Below are positions 12,510 through 25,149 of a DNA stretch of 64,000 nucleotides, piece by piece. The DNA is from Nautilus pompilius (taxonomy: Eukaryota > Mollusca > Cephalopoda > Nautilida > Nautilidae): NCBI GenBank assembly GCA_018389105.1, contig JACATO010000921.1, forward strand, positions 124,001-188,000, read 5' to 3'. The position numbers and the translations under genes were made by a program. The notes under the pieces are model-generated. The model made no database searches. It was not told where the DNA came from and saw only the letters and a list, made by a program, of their open reading frames with translations. Position 1 is the stretch's first letter, and each line of letters starts with the position of its first letter.

Positions 12510-13520
12510 CAAGGCCTGTCGAAAAGGTATCCGACCTTGAAAAAAAAATACGTATTTGGTGGGGTTAAATTGCTAATCCCCATTGAAGTAGGCCCCTTGT
12601 GCCTCCACACACTTAGCCCAGCGATCCTTCCACTGTTTGAAGCATGTCTGGAATGCTTCATCCGGAATGGCACTCAGCTCTGCCGTCGCATTCTGCATGA
12701 TGTCCTCTCAGTTCTCAAAGCGGGAGCCTTTCAGTGACATCTTCAATTTTTGGAACAACCAGAAGTCAGAAGGAGCTGTGTCTGGAGGGAATGGAGCCTG
12801 GCAAATGAGTGAAATGCTTTTCTTTGCCAAGAAACCTTGGATCAGCTGTGACGAATGAGCCAGTGTTGTCATGATGCAGCTGTCAGTTTTGCGAGGCCCA
12901 CAGATCGACTGAGCTTTGGTTTCTGGGTTGTACCCATACACCCATGTCTCATCTCCAGTTATCACAGTATTCTGGAACTGAGGATCCCTGCTGGCAGTAT
13001 CCAGCAGGTCCTGCGCAACCTCAAGACGAAGTTGTTGTTGTTCCTGAGAAAGCAGCTTGGGCACAGCGCAAGCCCAAATCCTTCTTTAAAATTGCATGTG
13101 CAGAATCTTTACTGATCCCAAGCTCATCACCAATTTCCTGCACCATCAAACAACGATCCTCCATCATCAACGTCCGCACTTTCTCGAGAACAATTGCATT
13201 GCGGCTTGTTGACGGCCTCCCGGAACGTTGGTCACTCTCCACCAATGTGCGGCCATCTTTGAACCTGTTTTACCATTCTTTAATTTTGGTAACACCCATT
13301 GTGGTTTTTGGCGAGCTTGCTGGATGCATTAGTCACTGTCAGGTAGCCAGCGTGTAAGGTGCTGTACTACTTACTCATCACATTTTCATTTCACCTGTGA
13401 TGACAGAACGTGTGGAGCAATGATCTTGCATCGCGGCTCCACTATGCACACTTTTGCCTCCCTAACGTCATTACTTCCCACAGGAAAAAGTAAAGTCGGA
13501 CACTTTTTCAACAGACCTGG
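12510..13520 (-). mobile_element. Decayed mariner element
   Basis: A 1011-bp element bounded by TA on both sides, with imperfect inverted ends of about 28 bases (left CAAGGCCTGTCGAAAAGG, right complement CCAGGTCTGTTGAAAAAG). It codes for transposase on the minus strand. Module 1 keeps the empty site CCCCTATATTTGCTGAG near 2608, and here the same words flank the element, so TA duplication is directly visible. Full mariners are near 1.3 kb, so about 0.3 kb is missing internally. Confidence 0.9.
12708..13380 (-). pseudogene. Mariner transposase, broken
   Basis: Two minus-strand frames carry the protein. The N-terminal part (13021-13245) includes ESDQRSGRPSTSRN and a helix-turn-helix region (VQEIGDELGISKDSAHAIL). 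The C-terminal part (12708-13064) contains VITGDETWVYGYNPETKAQS, with the first catalytic Asp, and PPDTAPSDFWLFQKLK, with the third Asp, typical of DD34D mariners. A frameshift near 13050 separates the two. An internal deletion joins the region after ETKAQS almost directly to the second-Asp region, where HHDN is readable only in another frame before AHSSQLIQGFLAKKSI. It is inactive. Its closest kin are likely the arthropod mariners with the same WVYGYNPETKAQS signature. Confidence 0.85.
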
Positions 13521-15623
13521 TATTTTCTGAGACTGTCCTTTCTAACATAATTGATTCTCCCAAATGTGAAAAACATACTTATAACACTTCAATTATAATT
13601 AACTATACATACCAGATTCATTCAAAATCTTCGCCACAAAATTACCTATTTTCTCTCTCATCATTTGTTAAGATTTTGTCCTTACAACTTCAGAACTAGC
13701 TACCCATGAAAAATTAATACATCAAATCTTTTTGAGGATAAAACAGAAAGAAAGTGGACTTAGTCTTTTATCTTCATAAATAAAACACCTATAACTGTGA
13801 TTGCTCCTATGATGATGGAAGAAGCCTCAACTTTACCATCTTTATAAGAGTTTTTTAAACTTTTACATCTTTCATAATATCCAATATCTAATGTCTACCA
13901 GTGCAATCATACTGCTACAGATAATATCAGAATGAAATGCAAGAAACCAATATATTTTCATTAGTATTGAACTTTTATGATTTTATATGATATAAGGTCA
14001 AAAACTAATTTTACCCAGCTACTGTTTACAAAATAAAGAATATGTATCATTCAGAAATAACGAAAAGAAAATCTCTTAATATTACATTTTTCTTATTTAC
14101 CTGTAAGTTATATATTTGAAAGATTAGAATAATATTTTTTAAAAAATTAAAATGATTAGATTAAAATATATATTGGTAAATTTTTCTTACATTTGTTTCT
14201 CTTTATGAATTGGATGTTAAAAAATACAGTTGATTCATTGGTTATTGAAAAGTCATTGAGGATACCAACGAGATTACATTGATAAAATAACTTTTTACTA
14301 AAATAACATAAACAGTCACTAATAATTACATACTCAGCAAAATAGTCACTCAAATTTTGTACTCTAATTGAAACATAAAAAGGCTGCAAACATAAAATTA
14401 TACATATGTCAGTTACCTTTATATAATGCAAAGAATTAGTGGCAATCAATATAAAAGCTTAAATAAAAATTGCTTGTATATACAATAGTAACAAACTTTA
14501 AATAGGGAGAAACAATTGATTCTGTTTCACAAATATATGCATAAATGAGTAGAAAACAAAAACAAAAAACGCTAAGAGTGGTATATTTTAACACATAACA
14601 AACCAATTTTTTAAATCGCTTGTTATTCCTCACTGCAGAATTAGCTTCAGATTGAAGTTGTGTAATCTAAGTTTTGGTTAGTTTCTTTAAAAAAAGCATT
14701 AAACATATTTGAAGATTTTTATAAATAATAATTATTACTTATTTCTTATTAGTTCTAAAATTGCTTTAGGGAATCAACTTAAACTACTTGTTGAAAAATA
14801 GATATTCACATTTAAATTTTATAGACTTTCAGAAACTTTCAAATGTTTAGATCAGTGCAGTATGAACACGTGAACGTTAACTTTATATTGAAATCCAAAG
14901 GTAGGCAGATCATCTGAACTGCATGACGTAGCAAACGAAAATTTCGAGCTTAATATTTAAATATAGCTACGGATTGTCATATTTCTTTTTATTCAATTAA
15001 CGAAAAAGTATAGAAAAATAAAAATTCTATGACATTATATACATATTGATTTTGATATGAATTCTAACCTCAACGTATGGAGATAAATGACTTTTATAAA
15101 AATTCTGTTTATATCCATTTGAAAAAGTAGCATTTTTATTTGAAACCATTTTTGAATGAACATTAAACCAATCTTATGATACATTTCTTTACATTCCATA
15201 TGCTGTACACTTAAATAGAAGTATTTTTCATAAGAGCCAGATTTTCTTTAGTTCCCCTTTTGACCATATGATATCAAAGCCAGAGGTCCAATGATTTTTA
15301 CATGACCTTTCAGGGCGAATGTTAAAATTTAAAAAAACTGTGGTTACATTTCGGTTCAATGAATACCGTTAAACTGTAGTGACTCTGAACCTTGAATGTG
15401 GGTGGCTTTAGTTAAATTTAGACTTGAGGAAGCGGAACCAATTGATCCTACATTGAACCTCAGATACCTTATAAATGTATCTGGCTATTTCAACATATTT
15501 CAATCAAAAAAATTCGGGATTGTAAGTGCTTTTTATTAATTGAATGATTTCCATTTATTGGAATACTAAACCTAATTAACTTGTAATAACTCTTCCACAT
15601 TCTAACTGCCTGCAATTTCACAG

Positions 15624-15626
15624 TGG
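15624..15626 (+). other. Putative 3-nt exon, beta type (TGG)
   Basis: A branch-point-like TTCTAAC sits about 20 bases before acceptor TGCAATTTCACAG. TGG and donor GTAAGTATCTGTC follow. This is the best-looking of the beta sites. Counterparts: 5780 (donor damaged), 23999 (TGG), 26306 (ATG) and 61463 (CGG, in the right-hand gene). There is no other AG between the branch point and the acceptor, so a longer exon is not supported. Confidence 0.5.
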
Positions 15627-16828
15627 GTAAGTATCTGTCGTTTCATCCTTTTTGTACTCTGTACATTCACCTTTCAAGTAAATAATTTACCATGACATGT
15701 TTAGACTATAAGCAGAATTTTCCTCAAAAAAGATCTGGAATTATAACGTTATTTTTGTTGGAAACCTTCCAAAGTTATCATCTTGTATCTACAGGCATTA
15801 TCTATTAAAGATAAAATATTCAGCGTTTTTTCTCAGAACAGAAAGAAATAAAAGTTAATTGTTTGTTTATAGGGATATTGAGTAGTCGTTCTTTCTTTAA
15901 CAAAATTGTTTCTCTAATAAATACATGTATTCTTTCACCACTTACTATTTATGCAACTAAACTCGAATTACATAAAATAGCTAAGCAGGAAAAGACGAAG
16001 AATTTTTACAACTTCATTGAAGAAATATGAAATGAAATGAAATAACAGGCTTGTTAACTTTCGTCAGATAAATCTTTAATTGTTATAAGATAAAGCATCA
16101 TAATTATTAAATGAAGTGTATTTAGTTAATTAGGTGCTTTCTTGTTCTCAGATCAGACATTGAAGAATGATTTTTATATATTTAATTACAAATATCCTTG
16201 TGTTTCTATGAGAAAAATAACGGAATTGGCAATATAACCATTCCTTTAGCTTCAATGATCATATTTTTATCAAAAGATATAAATTATATCATATAGATAT
16301 AAAATGGTATTCCTTGATCATATGATAAACAATTTTTTTTATATTAAATGACAAAAACAAACACGTTATATTTAGTCTACACAAATAAATATAATTTTAC
16401 TCTTCTTGTAAAGTCTGATTTAGATATTGATGCTGAAATATTCAGATTAATCTAAACATTTTAAGGCGTAAAATTATTATTCCAGTAACCTTCATTGCCT
16501 CCTTCTAAACATAATTTGATATAAATAAAACCACAATTGGTTTTCATAAAATTATCATTAGTTTAAGCATACATTATTTTGCTACATATATGGCAGAAAA
16601 ATTTAATTACAATCTATTCAAATAATTGGCAGAAGTAGTAGTGATAGACATTTCTCAACAAATATGATATTTATCGATATATTCAATTGTTTCAGTGTCT
16701 TTCTTTAATTAATGAAGAGGTAATTTTGTAGATGTCATTAGTTACTATAAACTTTTCATTTTTTTAAATTTTAAAATATTAATACAGGTATACATTTTAT
16801 TTTATTCTATCTGTATACATTTTATCAG

Positions 16829-16831
16829 AGA
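16829..16831 (+). other. Putative 3-nt exon, gamma type (AGA)
   Basis: Acceptor ACATTTTATCAG, triplet AGA, donor GTAAGTATCTAGC. A second copy of the same segment sits about 0.73 kb downstream (17560), and module 1 has a third (7869). All keep three-base spacing with different triplets. Confidence 0.45.
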
Positions 16832-17559
16832 GTAAGTATCTAGCATGTTTTTATTCTATATTATATCTATTCTTTTCTACAGTAAAAAGTATTAAAAAGT
16901 TATTTTTGTTGTTTTTTTTTATTCCATCATCTGAGACTTAAAGATATTTTCGCCGAAAGATACTTTCCATTTTACATTTACAAAGAGATCAGAGAAAATT
17001 TATCTAACCTATACTACCTGTCATTCTTAAATATAATGCAACATTTTTTCATGTAGAAAGAAATTTATACTTTTTCATTGAGCATAAATTTAAAATAAAT
17101 AATGGGACTTATATGTGCAGAAATGTTATCATTCTTTAACAAAATGTTTTATTAATAAATTCAACAATCAGTTTATTATGTTGCCTTTGCTGGGAAACAA
17201 AATGACTTAATAAACCTTGTAGAAGAAACAAAATTGCAGCACAGAAAATATTAGTCCAATATCTGGTATGGAATCACTCCACAATTGTAGCAGATAAAAT
17301 AAGAACAATATTATTAGGAATTTGACTAAGTATAGCTGATTCATGTTAGTTGTATGGATCACTATATTCCTTTTGCTTCGTTTATGTCCATTGAGTATGT
17401 GTAATTTTATAATTTTAATTGAAAACAACAGTAAAATATACATAGTTTCTTGTCTTTCTTTAATTAATGAAGAGATTATTTTGTAGATGTCATCTCATTT
17501 TCAAAAAAAAATTTAAAATATTAATACAGGAGTATATTTTTTCTGATACATTTTATTAG

Positions 17560-17562
17560 GAG
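17560..17562 (+). other. Putative 3-nt exon, gamma type (GAG)
   Basis: Acceptor ACATTTTATTAG, triplet GAG, donor GTGAGTATCTAGC. It arose with the AGA site at 16829 by a local duplication: both are followed by TATCTAGCATG and a T-rich stretch. Confidence 0.45.
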
Positions 17563-18614
17563 GTGAGTATCTAGCATGTCTTTATTTTATACTCTATTTT
17601 TTCTACAATAAAAAGTATTTATTATTCTTAGAAATCTTGTGCTTTCTTTATATTTATAATATATCCTGAAAATATCGTGTTACTTTTATCAGACGTATTT
17701 CTTAAATTTAATAAATCATTTTTTCATGTAGGGAAGAAAATGATACTTCTTATTTAGCACAAATTTAAAGGCAGTGGTGGTTCTGAATGCTTCAGAAAAG
17801 CTTCTATTTGTTTCACATTACTTTTCACCAATAATGTTGGAAGTTTTTGATTTCTTTTAGAAAGGCATGGAACAGTTTGACAAATATCTGGTATAGAATC
17901 CTCATGCAAATATTATCAAGTGCAAACAAAATAAAGCAATATATTTTAATTTGCTTTATATATGAATAAAATGAACTTGGTTCTTTAAATTCTTGAAAAT
18001 GTTAGACTAGTTATGACTGGAAATTGAAACAAATTTGCAAAATTTGATTGATAAATCATTAGTTCTCATAATATAAAACATCAGAAGAACTGAAAACATT
18101 ATCTTTAGGAAATTAATACTTTCATTTTGAATTTAGTGTAGACCTATAGGAGAAAATATATTAATATTGAATTTAAAGTTTGTATAAAAATTGTTAACTT
18201 TTATGCAAAAAAAATTATTACTGGTTTATAAAAGCTTTTTTTATTTAAATTAATAGTCCCTATCTTTTGTTTGCATTTAATTTAGGAACTTATATGCCTT
18301 TTTAAAAATAAATTAAACAATTAATTTCTTAGATTAATTTTTCTCACAATATGTAATCAGGAAAATTTTAATTACTGTGCTTTAAAAGTATTATCCCAAT
18401 ATTTAGTGTTTAATCCCTGGTACATGTGAATAACTGAATCTTTAAATTACGTATCTGACATTACTAAAATCAAAGATTAAATTTTAAATTGTGATGTCTT
18501 AATTATGGATGTTTTTTTAAAAACATATTAGCATGTTTAATTATTTATACTAAATAATAACTAATATATGTTTAATATCCAGTCATTTCATTCTACTAAT
18601 ATCCTAACTTTAAG

Positions 18615-18671
<57 letters not shown>
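18615..18671. repeat. Microsatellite (TA)n followed by (CA)n
   Basis: A run of TA repeats passes directly into a run of CA repeats. The equivalent place has a short TA run in module 1 (about 295-309) and a short AC run in module 2 (about 9219-9230), so one ancestral simple repeat has taken a different form in each module. Confidence 0.9.
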
Positions 18672-18672
<1 letters not shown>

Positions 18673-20072
18673 TATTGACAATTACAATTACCTCATCTGA
18701 GTAATGAAATACACTGCTCACATAAAAATAAATATTGCTCGGAGTAACATAACTAAGATTTGATAATAGGTGTGGATATTAACCTTTATTTAGAATTTAT
18801 TGAAAACATAAACATGTTTGCATTGAATACTTTGATATGTTTTCAACTTTAGATTTAACTTAAATATTTGTATCTGGTTTACTCAGTATTGTCTAATGTA
18901 TATATATATATCTATATTTCAAATTTGAATTTGATCCATCATCGCTAAAAAAATTGCATTATTTTATAAAATAATAAGAACATTACACTTCAGTCATTTT
19001 TATTTAGCAATATTATCATTAATTATGTGGAAAAGAGCAGTGAGGATTACAATAAATATAAAAATAAAACATTTCATCTAAATTTATCTAATATTATTCT
19101 AATGCAAAAAATTACCCATTGCTGTTCAAAGAGCATTATTGATTCTATCTATCTACTTATCTATCTTTCACAAAAACATAATTTGATATTTAATCTAGAT
19201 ATTAACATTAATAAGATTTGTATCAACTCTTATTGAAGGAAGAATAACATACATTGTTGCAATTTTATTTCTAACAAATTCTTTTTGTTAAGGTATCGGT
19301 TTTAATTCATTTTCACTTCATTGACTTATTTATTGTATTTAAATTTTACATTAAATTTGCTTTAATCCCTTTAATTTTGAACAACAACATATGAACACAA
19401 ACGCGTTTCTCGTAAATAAAACTTAATGGTAAAAAATAGATCTTATCCGTTTTAACGAATGTTTTTAAAAATTTTTTAAATGGATTCTCAATTTTCAGTA
19501 AATGAAGAGGCCCATGCAGTTATTGACACTCTAAGCCAAAACTCAAGATAAAGGAATTATATTATATCTTGAAGAGAAGATTAACAAAAATGTCTTTCTG
19601 GTAGTATAAAAAGTACTGGTATGTCATAGAACAAAAATGTGATTTGAAATTACTAGAATGGTATTACTTAAAACAATATTTTAACTAGAAATTATTTTTT
19701 GATCACATATTATAGCAATGATCCAGAAACATTTGTAAATAAATTTCTTCATATTAACTATATATATATATATACATATTTGTTAGGAATAAATTAAATA
19801 TTTAGATATCCTGAATTAATAATTGCTAACTTAGAATAGCAATAAAGAGCAAGATGTGTATTTTAATATAAGCTATTAATTTACCCCAAAAATAATGCAT
19901 ATATATATTACATAATATAAGAAACATAAAACTGTATAGTTTTATCATCTTTTTATAATTAATGAACAATCTTTATGGTTTCATTTGCATTGTATAGACT
20001 GCAGTTATCAATATTCTTTAATATTTACACATAGACATATTTATCTCAATCTTTTTCGTTCCAAATATGCAG

Positions 20073-20075
20073 ATA
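20073..20075 (+). other. Putative 3-nt exon, alpha type (ATA)
   Basis: Acceptor CCAAATATGCAG is identical to that of the CCA site in module 2. Triplet ATA and donor GTAAGTATCTATG follow. The flanks match module 2 almost base for base over about 40 bases, while the triplet differs at two of three positions. Confidence 0.5.
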
Positions 20076-23000
20076 GTAAGTATCTATGTTTAATCCACTT
20101 TTCTATTTTCCTACTTATGTATCCACTTAATATGCTTATTTTACGCTATGATCAATGATTTTTTAAAATATTTCTTGAAATTATTATAGTCATTTTTGGT
20201 AACAATATTTACTGGAAATATATTATTACTTTTAGCCTTTTTACTTCATAAAACTATTTCTTTGCATTAAACAGTGGAAAGGTTCATACTTTCTCCTTAT
20301 TTATTATTATATTTTGTTCTATTTTATTTTACAACTTTTTTTACGTGTTCCACGAAAAATTCACCCTTTTCATATAAATTAGTAATCAATGCAATTTTTC
20401 CTTTTTTCCTTTGGTATACATTTTAAATTTTAAATTGAAATTTTACCTTTATCCGGAATTCAATCTTTACAAAGAAGCATACGTACTTGTTTGTCCTACC
20501 AATATCCATGTCTTGTAATCTTAAAAAACTTGATTACTGAAATACACCATACACTTCCATATTTTTCATATGACCATTTCCCTTTACTTCACTCAATACA
20601 GCACTTAAAATATTCCTAGACACTCATCTCCATCATGTTTTTTCCAAGATCCCAAACATTTGCATCTGAAAATTCTATATTAAAAAAATTTATATCTATC
20701 CAAAAACCTATATAGATATTATTTGTAACTTAAAAACCTCAAGATAAGTTTAAAAACATCAGCATCACAAACCATGTGCAACTCCCCAAATTTCACTTGA
20801 AGAGTTCCTTATATATATATTTTAAACCTATTTCAATGTTTTCAAAGCAAAACTAAACGAAATTTGTATATAATGGAAACCACCAAAACACTATAAAAAT
20901 CATGGCTTTAATATCGTTTACAACATCAACCATATATATACAAAGAATCTCTCAAAATGAGATTCGTATGATAAAGATATAACATCTAAACCTAAAATTA
21001 ATGTGATGGAAGCACGCTTACGATTGTCTCCTAATATAAGCTTTGGCCAGTTGAATCTAGGACTACCCTATATTGAATTTTAAACAAATTTTTTTTTTGG
21101 ATTGTACATTGCGTGCTGACCTTTCGGGATTTATTTCTCCAATAAATTATAGGATTCATTAAATTATTTAACAAAATTATCATAACAAATGGGTGGCATC
21201 CAATTTGTATGTCAAACAATACAGTTTTCAATAAATTTTTGTCTTTTTACGTTGTTGTTATAAAAATACTTTCCATTTTATTTCTTAAATGTTTTTACTA
21301 AAATTGTGGAATTGTATCCCCCTTTTTGACAAAACAGTCGCTCAATTTTTTCAACAAAAATTTTATCCTATATCTACTGAGATTTCATGAAAAACATCAG
21401 CGATTTTCCAAAATATGTAACACATACCAATATCCGTCCATATGTAATTAATAATACAGTATATATCTGATTCTCTCCAAACCTTTACCACAAATTTAAC
21501 TATTTTCTCTTCCAACCTTTGCTAAAATTTTCCCTTTGAACATCAATATTAGTCATCCATTAATAATTCCTACAACAAATCTTTGTGTGGATAAACCGAA
21601 AAGTGCATGCTCCCAGTCTTTTATCTTCCTAAAAATAAAACACCGGAAACGACTATGAGTACTCCAAGAAAGATGGATCAAGCTCAATTTTACCATCTAT
21701 ATAAGGGTTTCTTACTTTTACATCTTTTATAAAATCCAATATATATAATGTAGGGTATCCCAGGGCAGTTATACTGCTATAGATAATAAAAGGCATATAA
21801 TGTAATCTGTCAATTCATTTACATAAGTACTGTGCATACAAGATTTTGCATAACATAACATAAAACGATAATTTAAAATCCCCGTTATTTATAAAAATAT
21901 AGAATATGTTCCTTCCAATATAACTAAATGAAATATCTTAATATTACGTTTTTTCCATAAGGTAATCATTTTTAAGGATACAAATACATGAAAATTATAA
22001 TTGATTATCTTTTAATTTTCTATAATAATTTTTTTTACATTTGGAATTTTAAGAATTGAATCTTTAAAAACTGTTTTTTAATCAATATTTTCAAAACCAG
22101 AGATGGCTTCTCTTAAGTTTATACTAAGTAGCATAAAAAGTCTCTAATAATTGCATATTCAGCAAAATAGTCACTCTCATTTTGTACACTAAAATGAAAC
22201 ACTAAAAAAGGTATATACTTACAATTAAGATTAGTATATATATATATATGTTAGTTACCTTCTTATAAATCAAGGCATTACTGGCAATCAATAACAAAGC
22301 TTATATTAAAATTGCTTGTAATTAAATTTGAAACAAATTTTAAAAAATTCAACAAAACAATTCATTTTATTCCATTAATATTTGGTTGATTTAAATTAGC
22401 CAAAATATTTTGATTTTGTGGTTTCATTATTAAAATAATGATGATGAGGGTGGCATATTTGGCACACTAAACAAACAATTTCTTTAAATCGCTTGTTTGT
22501 CCTCAATGCAGAATAAGCTTCAAAATGAAGTTGCATGATCTAAGTTTTGATTAGTTTCTCTAAAATAACATTAACAAATTTGAATATTTTTTAGTGATAG
22601 TATGTATAAATTTTTTTCTGATCAGTTATAAAAATTACTCTAATGAATCAAGTTAAACTACTGAAAATAAAAGTAGATATTCACCTTCTATATTTATACA
22701 ATTTAAGAAACATTCAACATTTAATTTCTGAAAATAAATCAATATCTAAATATACAATAAATCTCCATTATGTTTAATATTTGCAATATTTTTAATATCA
22801 AAGGGCAAACATAATTCATATTGGAACACTTTTTAATTACATCTATTTACAATATTTTGCATCTCCTTAAATATGACAAGCAATATGTATTTTCAAATCT
22901 TGCTCATAACAAGACACTGTGCCAGTGAATAACTTCTAAATTAATTTTTTGAATACTTCCAATTCAGTCACATATTTTATAATTTATATTATTTCTCATA

Positions 23001-23998
23001 AATCATGCCATGTATTTGCATGTTGCATTAAATATTTTACAATTTTGGTTTGGTCAATTAGCACTGCAATTATAATTTGGAAAAGGAAAGTAAAGTGTGA
23101 ACACAAAGGTATTAAACCATATATTGTTATCCAAAGGTATGCAGATTTTATAAATTGTATGAACCAGCAACAGAAAAATTTGATTTTGATAATTAAACGT
23201 AACTTTGGATTATTATATTAATTTTGAATCATTCAACAAAATAATATCAAATAATTAAAATTATACATGAATATTTATATATATATATATTTTTTTTTTA
23301 ATGTGAATTCTACCCTGTACATCAAGGTCAATTTTATTTCCAGTCTGACAAGACCAGTGCAATAAATGTTTTCAATATTGCTTTGAAATGCAAATTTACC
23401 TGGCATCAACATAGCCTTGAAGTCCAAAATTAGTTAGCTAAAATCCTTACCCAGATTCTCAATTCAAAATATTTCCATCAAATTATATTTCGTGAATATG
23501 TACACATATGTACTGACATTCTTAGGTGTTAAGAAACAATAAATAAATTAAGTAAATCATGTAATGAAGAAGAATTATGCCATTTAGATTAACCTATCAA
23601 AGCAGTTGTTGTTTTTTGAAAATCCAGAAAAGTTTTAAAGTGGGGAATGCTACTCCTTAGATTTCTGTTACTACTCTTGTGATTCATGATTCAGATTTCA
23701 AATATTTATGTTTTTATTAAGGTTTTTCTATTAAATGGTAGTGAAAAATAATCATTTGTAAATATTTATTTTTCCTACAGCTTTTATTGGAGGAAATTAT
23801 ACAAATAGCTTTCCCACTGATTTTTGAATACAATAAAGGCCAAATGTTAAAATCTCATGATAATTTCAACAAATTTAAAAAAGAAAACATCAGGATTGTA
23901 AGTGCATCTTAGTATTTATATATTTCTCATTTATTGGAATAATTAACATAATTAAGTTGTAATAATTATTCACTTTCTAAATGGATGCAATTTCATAG

Positions 23999-24001
23999 TG
24001 G
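23999..24001 (+). other. Putative 3-nt exon, beta type (TGG)
   Basis: Acceptor GATGCAATTTCATAG, triplet TGG, donor GTAAGTGTCTATC. The branch-point-like TTCTAAATGG is slightly decayed compared with TTCTAAC in module 2. Downstream text (ACAGAGTAGTTGCTCTTTGC near 24133) matches all other beta sites, including that of the right-hand gene. Confidence 0.45.
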
Positions 24002-25149
24002 GTAAGTGTCTATCATTTTATCCTTTTTCTACTTTGTGTATTTACCATTCAAATAAATAATTTAACGTTTAGATTGTAAGCAGCATTTACTTTAAAAATT
24101 TCTGAAAATAGAATCTGTTTTAGTTTATATGGCTACAGAGTAGTTGCTCTTTGCTTGACAAAATTGTTTGTCTAATAAATACAAGTACTTTTTGTCCTCC
24201 TGATGTTTATTCAGATAATTTCAATTTATTTAAAGGAGCTGTACAAAGACAACAAAATTTTGCAAACATAATCGGGAATATTTAGGTGCATATCACATCA
24301 CAATAATCATTCAGTTATTACAAAAGAATAAATAGAAGATGAATAATATACTTACTATAATTGTTATATAATTAATCTTTTCTATGATATATTTTAAAAT
24401 AATTTGTCTAAATAAATCTTGAAAATAAATGTTTTATTTACTAATAAAGTCATGTTATACATGTGATTACATTATCATTTTGGTTTGAGGTAAATTCAAT
24501 CTTTTGTTTAAATTAGATAAGTTGTTAATTATGTATTATCAAGTAACGTTTAACTGTTTTAATTAATTAATAATAAAATATTTTTAAAATTTATTATGAA
24601 TAATATATACCAATGAAAACTGCTTTGATAAATTTTTTTAATAGAGGCTGAACTTGCATAAAACAGACAAAGTTGCAAAGATACAGATTGGCTGACTTTG
24701 ATGAAATAACATTTTACAAATATATTATAAAATCCAGGAATATAGAAGAGAGTACAATTATCTAATTAGTAGGAATATATATTTCTTAAACTTGAAAATA
24801 AATAAAATACCTATGAATTCAAAATTTCAAAATTGAATGTTGTTATTTTGTTTCAATATAAAGCAGTATCACTACGTATAGTCTCTCTTTTAAAATAAAC
24901 AATTAGTTTAATATTGCCATTTGTTCTGTTTACCAAAGATCTAATAGGAAAAATTAAAATAAGCAATGAATTTCTCTCCATAAGTATTAATTTCAGTGGG
25001 TATTCGACTTTTTTGCTTTTATTTACACTCTTCTAACATTATTTGAAAAAAAATTCATCAACTTTAATTCAAATTCTCTCATTATTATTGAAAATGTTTA
25101 AAATTTACAAAGAATTCTTTAGGATTTTGTTGACATTCTAAAATACCTT

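Larger units (their letters stand above)
8880..18290 (+). repeat. Tandem intronic module 2
   Basis: The second copy of the module, aligned with module 1 through most of its length. It holds four AG-NNN-GT sites (11229, 15624, 16829, 17560), a pogo-like element (9523-10499) and a mariner relic (12510-13520). Relative to module 1 it lacks most of the part corresponding to about 6.2-8.6 kb. The gamma-containing segment is itself doubled (about 16.66-16.9 kb and 17.45-17.65 kb). No host coding frame beyond the triplet sites is seen. Confidence 0.7.

Noticed and set aside
12422-13357. Several short frames on the plus strand and one at 12422 on the minus strand
   Set aside because: They are antisense or end-spanning readings of the mariner element.
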